Part shown: positions 3,701 through 5,032 of the stretch, in pieces
Layout of the letters: every line of letters begins with the position of its first letter
Position numbering within the stretch: the first letter of the stretch is position 1
Origin: a candidate division WWE3 bacterium
Lineage (GTDB): Bacteria; Patescibacteriota; WWE3; 2-01-FULL-39-13
Reading direction: 5' to 3'
Length of the DNA stretch: 5,032 nucleotides
NCBI GenBank assembly: GCA_027002375.1
Contig: JALWZX010000046.1
Location: forward strand, 1 to 5,032
The notes under the pieces: generated by a model
What the model was told of the DNA's origin: nothing
Databases searched by the model: none
Seen by the model: the letters and a program-made list of their open reading frames with translations, nothing else
Position numbers and translations under genes: made by a program

Positions 3701-5032
3701 GGCCGGTAATGGAATTAGTGTTTCCGCCGATTCACTAACTGTTTCTATAGCTACACAAAAGAATGTCACGCAAAGTCAGTCAGAATCTGGTTTGGAAGTT
3801 GATACTGATGGGCTTAGTCTTTTAACAGGATGCGGGCAAGATCAGGTTTTAATGTACGATTCTAATAATAGTTTGTGGAAATGTGCTACTACTAGTGATA
3901 TAGGGGCTGTCAGTGGTACTGGGGTGTCTGGTTATGTTACCTTTTGGGATGGCGCTAGCCATGTAACAGGTGAATCTAATTTTGTTTGGGATGCAACGAA
4001 CGATTGGTTAGGTATCAACAATGCAACGCCTGCACATGCGCTTGATGTGTCTGGCGATATTTATACTGATTCAGGTTTATATGTCGGAGTAGACAATACA
4101 AATAACTTAATAAGTATATCAGCTACAGGTAGTGGATCAGCAAGATTATATGTTGGAAATCAAGGGTTATTAGTTGAATCCGACATAGGTTCTACGGTAC
4201 AAGGTTATAATGCAAATACATCTTTTTTGGGAGCAAGTATAGATTCGTCAGAGATAACAGATAGTACTATTGCAAATGTGGATATTGCAGACGATACATT
4301 AACAGAGATCAAACTAAATGTTACAAATGGACCAACAAATGGTTATATTCTGGCATACGATTCAGCAAGCGGTGGTTTTACATGGGTTCCTAATGATGGA
4401 GGTTCAGGTGCATCATTGTGGACAGATGGTGCATCAGCGACATATTTAACATCAACATCATCAGATTTAGCAGTAGGAGGCTCGGATTTAGATGCTCCAT
4501 TTAGTATAGATGTATCTTCATCAGCAGTTAATATAAATCCATATGGTACATCAGCGGGTAATACAGGAGAATTAAGACTACAAGAGTTAGAAGCTAATGG
4601 TGATAACTATACAGGATTTAAGTCACCTGATTCATTATCATCTAATGTAATATATAAGCTACCAACAGCAGATGCAACAACGTCAAATCAAGTATTAGCA
4701 AGTGATGCTAGCGGTAACTTATCGTGGATAAATGTATCAGCTGGAGCAGGTGGTATAAGCGGTAGTGGTACACAAAATTATGTAGCAAGATGGACTGATA
4801 CAGATACGTTGGGTACAGGACAGTTATATGATAACGGTACGTTAGTAAGTATTGGTGGAAGTTCACCAAGTTCACTATTTAATGTTGGTTCTTCAAATGA
4901 ATTCCAAGTAGATAGTAGTGGAAACGTAGATACAAGTGGAAACTTAACAGCAGATGGAACCATAACATTTACAGGTTTAAGTAGTGGTGTTGTTAAGTCA
5001 AATGGATCAGGAGTGTTAGGTGTAGGTAATGT
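732..5032 (+). CDS. Giant membrane-anchored fibre protein with N-terminal MerR-like helix-turn-helix (3' partial)
   Basis: One open frame of 1433 complete codons runs off the window without a stop. The start is the first ATG after the in-frame TAA at 648-650, and the N-terminal domain begins ten residues later; the next in-frame ATG (residue 91) would remove that domain. In order: MerR-like HTH region about 11-91; polar linker 92-203; one transmembrane helix about 209-228, preceded by R205, R207 and K211, which predicts a cytoplasmic N-terminus; a spacer to 340; 28-residue repeats 341-484; then fibre/stalk modules to the edge. The ectodomain is rich in Gly, Ser, Asn, Thr and Asp and poor in Lys and Arg. 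Only two cysteines occur (1034, 1051). There is no cleavable signal peptide, as the only hydrophobic segment is internal. The likely role is a cell-surface adhesin or stalk; whether the HTH binds DNA is unknown. A phage tail fibre is less likely because of the membrane anchor. No gene symbol is recognised. Confidence 0.93.
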   Translation, partial: MKNNDYDKDKYIPTDSVIKKAQNRGVYLGSGNPRNRIRYLIRLGLIPNQRRKKIGGKLVSLLPESVVDRLVEIQSIQRKYGVAVSDVSRYMTGADKNNNAVGHHSTFANKTLLNHDVYDSNRAEHSSLNSNNLSKLSAQDLNSKPVYENNLYGTEQEVRVGDTNTFEKFDMFGDHNESDNSSVANKSDDLHFVANVVSDEYKSFRLRYIFKFVFVLLLLFLFSMPLIVKSSDGEYLADKVIHSFIIKGSSKINRGGMVGVAPVSASHVKDYGLSKSLINATNILGVSDTKSETFMKINMPLGTNDLTVSGKALFSDDVRVNNKNLDVGNGNVYASNVIYSVGVGDGLEVEGNQNVKIKNKGVISIGGISGNLELGNGIGFDGYGNLVNLGITEIDGVKGAVKLGSGLSLENNEIVNTGVTEFAGVSGSIDVGNGLDVQDGKIVNKGVTALAGKKGNIKVGTGLELVDDILVNTVSNDNVFSTIKSDSDEFSAESNSDTLTLIPGSGIDIGLNSNDKSVTISNLNSNYSEDDIENFIFDDDNTGTMSSGTLDLYNLNYLNYLPVSAGGIGLDASSASDGVLPIGNGTGFSLNTLTAGQGTTITNTAGNIEITNNLGNSISSDEILDGEVSVNDLDNLALPTDGQMLTYDAASGQFRWVDSNSSIAGDITMVGDVPSANAFTEDDYGNSLWFEGPTFDDNDIQLMANDPTGDVTVYLPIKDGTLAVLSDIKDLNLNAGAYSYVSLDKTSSTENVIILNGVDLTNDVNNILPTVNGGTGINGSGASNGTLLIGNGTGFNLSTLTEGTGINISNSSGNISISSSLGDSIESSEITNGEILTLDLNSTNTPTSSGDVLVYGGTNDFQWVDRANFDAGSVDGLSSEDFLRSNADDNFTNNAILTFDSGTTLSLSSGSNFNINGNWFISGTQVNSTADEINALAGSGVDSVEYSVLDNGVVLGTETNGNYIQSIVAGSGLTGVNTSGEGVDATINVGAGNGISVSADSLTVSIATQKNVTQSQSESGLEVDTDGLSLLTGCGQDQVLMYDSNNSLWKCATTSDIGAVSGTGVSGYVTFWDGASHVTGESNFVWDATNDWLGINNATPAHALDVSGDIYTDSGLYVGVDNTNNLISISATGSGSARLYVGNQGLLVESDIGSTVQGYNANTSFLGASIDSSEITDSTIANVDIADDTLTEIKLNVTNGPTNGYILAYDSASGGFTWVPNDGGSGASLWTDGASATYLTSTSSDLAVGGSDLDAPFSIDVSSSAVNINPYGTSAGNTGELRLQELEANGDNYTGFKSPDSLSSNVIYKLPTADATTSNQVLASDASGNLSWINVSAGAGGISGSGTQNYVARWTDTDTLGTGQLYDNGTLVSIGGSSPSSLFNVGSSNEFQVDSSGNVDTSGNLTADGTITFTGLSSGVVKSNGSGVLGVGN
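762..1004 (+). other. MerR-like helix-turn-helix region (residues 11-91)
   Basis: The segment starts with YIPTDSVIKKAQ, a typical first-helix pattern, followed by NRIRYLIRLGLIP (residues 35-47), which matches the 'R-x-R-Y-x-x-x-x-G-L-I-P' signature of MerR-type winged helices. A basic RRKK stretch (50-53) and a glycine turn follow, as expected for the wing, then LPESVVDRLVEIQSIQ (62-77), a helix like the one after the wing in this family. Similar N-terminal domains are found, from memory, on other Patescibacteria proteins. The function as a DNA binder is inferred from the fold only; protein-protein or membrane-tethering roles are possible. Confidence 0.65.
1356..1415 (+). other. Single transmembrane segment (residues 209-228)
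   Basis: The hydrophobic run contains FVFVLLLLFLF (212-222) and ends before K229. Basic residues R205, R207 and K211 lie just before it and acidic residues D232 and E234 shortly after, so the positive-inside rule puts the N-terminal domain in the cytoplasm and the long C-terminal part outside. No second hydrophobic segment appears in the rest of the window. Confidence 0.88.
1752..2183 (+). repeat. Five tandem 28-31-residue repeats (residues 341-484)
   Basis: Units begin at residues 341, 372, 401, 429 and 457. Each opens with a pattern of hydrophobic-x-hydrophobic-G-x-G-(L/I), runs through a VN-x-G or similar turn and closes with G-(V/I)-(T/S)-x-(hydrophobic)-x-G-x-x-G before the next unit. 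The pattern 'GV(T)xLxGxxGxVxLxxGxG' is familiar from phage tail fibres and large bacterial surface fibres, where such repeats make extended beta-rich shafts. The last three units are the most alike. The fifth unit decays after residue 475 into a Ser/Asp-rich stretch. Confidence 0.75.
2412..3320 (+). repeat. Duplicated ~96-residue module with 207-residue period
   Basis: Residues 561-656 and 768-863 align almost end to end, with one inserted and one missing residue near the end, and about half of the positions are identical by hand count (49 of about 99). Shared landmarks are GG-x-G, the identical IGNGTGF block (583-589 and 790-796), TLT-x-G-x-G, a GNI-x-I strand, the SDEI/SSEI helix-like segment, and the closing VL-x-Y...FxWVD motif. 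The intervening residues 657-767 contain a different module (686-729) that is not repeated after the second copy. The codons of the two copies have diverged, so the duplication is old or was maintained by selection. Confidence 0.8.
2787..2918 (+). other. Fibre module of the 'DPT...LP...GT(L/V)A' type (residues 686-729)
   Basis: The module starts at NSLWFEG, runs through NDPTGDVTVYLP (715-721 region) and ends in DGTLAVLSDIK. This is the familiar module in which a strand with 'DPTAD-x-T-hydrophobic-x-LP' is followed by a 'GT-hydrophobic' turn, common in fibre-like proteins of phages and bacteria. A second, more diverged version appears at residues 1294-1332, where SPDSLSSNVIYKLP plays the same part. 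Confidence 0.6.
3351..3749 (+). other. Stalk modules before the cysteine pair (residues 874-1006)
   Basis: Three recognisable blocks follow each other: a VDGLSSEDFLRSNADDNFT block with a following TFDSGTTL strand (874-905), an ISGTQVNSTADEINALAG block (921-938), and a GSGLTG ... INVGAGNGISV block (970-1006). Blocks of this kind occur in the same order in many phage-type fibre proteins. They are expected to form trimeric beta shafts with short coiled or helical joints. No enzymatic residues are apparent. Confidence 0.6.
3831..3884 (+). other. Cysteine-bracketed VLxYDxxxxxW motif (residues 1034-1051)
   Basis: C1034 opens the segment CGQDQVLMYDSNNSLWKC and C1051 closes it. They are the only cysteines read in the 1433 residues present. 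The segment is one of five copies of the 'VLxYD...W' motif, and the only one with cysteines. A disulfide within the motif, or between subunits of a trimeric fibre, would be plausible outside the cytoplasm. Confidence 0.6.
3915..4061 (+). other. Fibre module of the 'GSGT-x-NYVAxW' type, first copy (residues 1062-1110)
   Basis: The module begins GTGVSGYVTFWDG and continues through a 'DATNDWLGINNATPAHALDVSGDI' arrangement (1087-1110): strand, LGIN turn, TP, LDVSG. This is the classic module near the distal end of phage-type fibres and of bacterial surface proteins that often end in an intramolecular chaperone (peptidase S74) domain. No such domain is inside the window. Confidence 0.7.
4227..4385 (+). 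repeat. Third, partial copy of the SSEI...FTW module (residues 1166-1218)
   Basis: LGASIDSSEIT at 1166-1176 matches the LGDSIESSEIT segment of the second long module and the LGNSISSDEI segment of the first. It continues with ADDTLTEIKLN and closes on NGYILAYDSASGGFTW. The front half of the long module (GGTG, IGNGTGF, TLT) is missing here. The copy sits close to where codon choice changes. Confidence 0.65.
4545..4727 (+). other. Fibre module 'GTSAGNTGE...FKSPDS...LP...SW' (residues 1272-1332)
   Basis: The block starts at GTSAGNTGELRLQELEANG, continues with GFKSPDSLSSNVIYKLP and ends with NQVLASDASGNLSW. This three-part block is a standard module of phage-type and bacterial fibre proteins, and its sequence is the most canonical in the window. 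It uses mostly A-ending Ser, Thr and Ala codons, unlike the earlier modules. Confidence 0.75.
4761..4925 (+). other. Fibre module of the 'GSGT-x-NYVAxW' type, second copy (residues 1344-1398)
   Basis: GSGTQNYVARWTDTDTLG opens the block, followed by LYDNGTLVSIGGSSP and a FQVDSSGN strand. It matches the first copy at 1062-1110 in order of parts but is closer to the usual consensus. The frame continues through a further GLSSGVVKSNGSGVLGVGN stretch to the window edge, a pattern that often leads into another repeat or the terminal domain. Confidence 0.72.

Noticed and set aside
2042..4963. Minus-strand open frames opposite the fibre gene (2042-2272, 2948-3265, 3115-3333, 4778-4963)
   Set aside because: They mirror the low-complexity repeats of the plus-strand frame, which is continuous and clearly coding. 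They are by-products of its codon pattern.
4218..5032. Target gene of a diversity-generating retroelement
   Set aside because: Surface-displayed proteins can be such targets, but no template repeat, variable repeat or reverse transcriptase is in the window and the C-terminus lies outside it.

Overview
The window reads as a piece of an AT-rich bacterial genome, most likely Patescibacteria (CPR). That assignment is inference from two things: the architecture of the one large gene, and its ectodomain modules, which resemble the long fibre-like surface proteins common in that group. No taxonomic marker gene is present. The gene is glycine-rich yet has no in-frame TGA across about 1433 codons, so it gives no sign of the TGA=Gly code of Gracilibacteria/Absconditabacteria and fits the standard bacterial code.

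Positions 1-731 contain no convincing protein gene. Positions 1-310 are AT-rich and hold a series of hairpins (93-145, 204-273 with an inner hairpin 222-241, and 278-297 competing with 294-310). Positions about 340-590 form a GC-rich island: 99 of 180 bases are G or C in 361-540, against roughly 35-38% in sampled lines of the gene. The island can fold into a three-way junction (357-415), several local hairpins and a long 15-position stem (483-497 with 553-567). It looks like an unidentified structured RNA. Positions 600-731 are AT-rich again and carry a near-consensus sigma-70-type promoter (TTGATA, 17 bases, TATAAT, 664-692) about 40 bases ahead of the start codon.

Positions 732-5032 are one uninterrupted plus-strand reading frame of at least 1433 residues that runs off the right edge without a stop. 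In order it encodes a MerR-like helix-turn-helix region (residues about 11-91), a polar linker (92-203), one transmembrane segment (about 209-228) with basic residues on its N-terminal side, and a very long ectodomain rich in Gly, Ser, Asn, Thr and Asp. The ectodomain is built from 28-residue tandem repeats and then from fibre/stalk modules like those of phage tail fibres and large bacterial surface proteins. The predicted arrangement is a DNA-binding-type domain in the cytoplasm, one membrane pass, and a giant surface fibre outside.

The points most worth a second look are the fusion of a DNA-binding-type domain to a giant extracellular fibre, the unassigned GC-rich RNA-like island just upstream, the shift in codon choice inside the last fifth of the gene, and the single cysteine pair in the protein.
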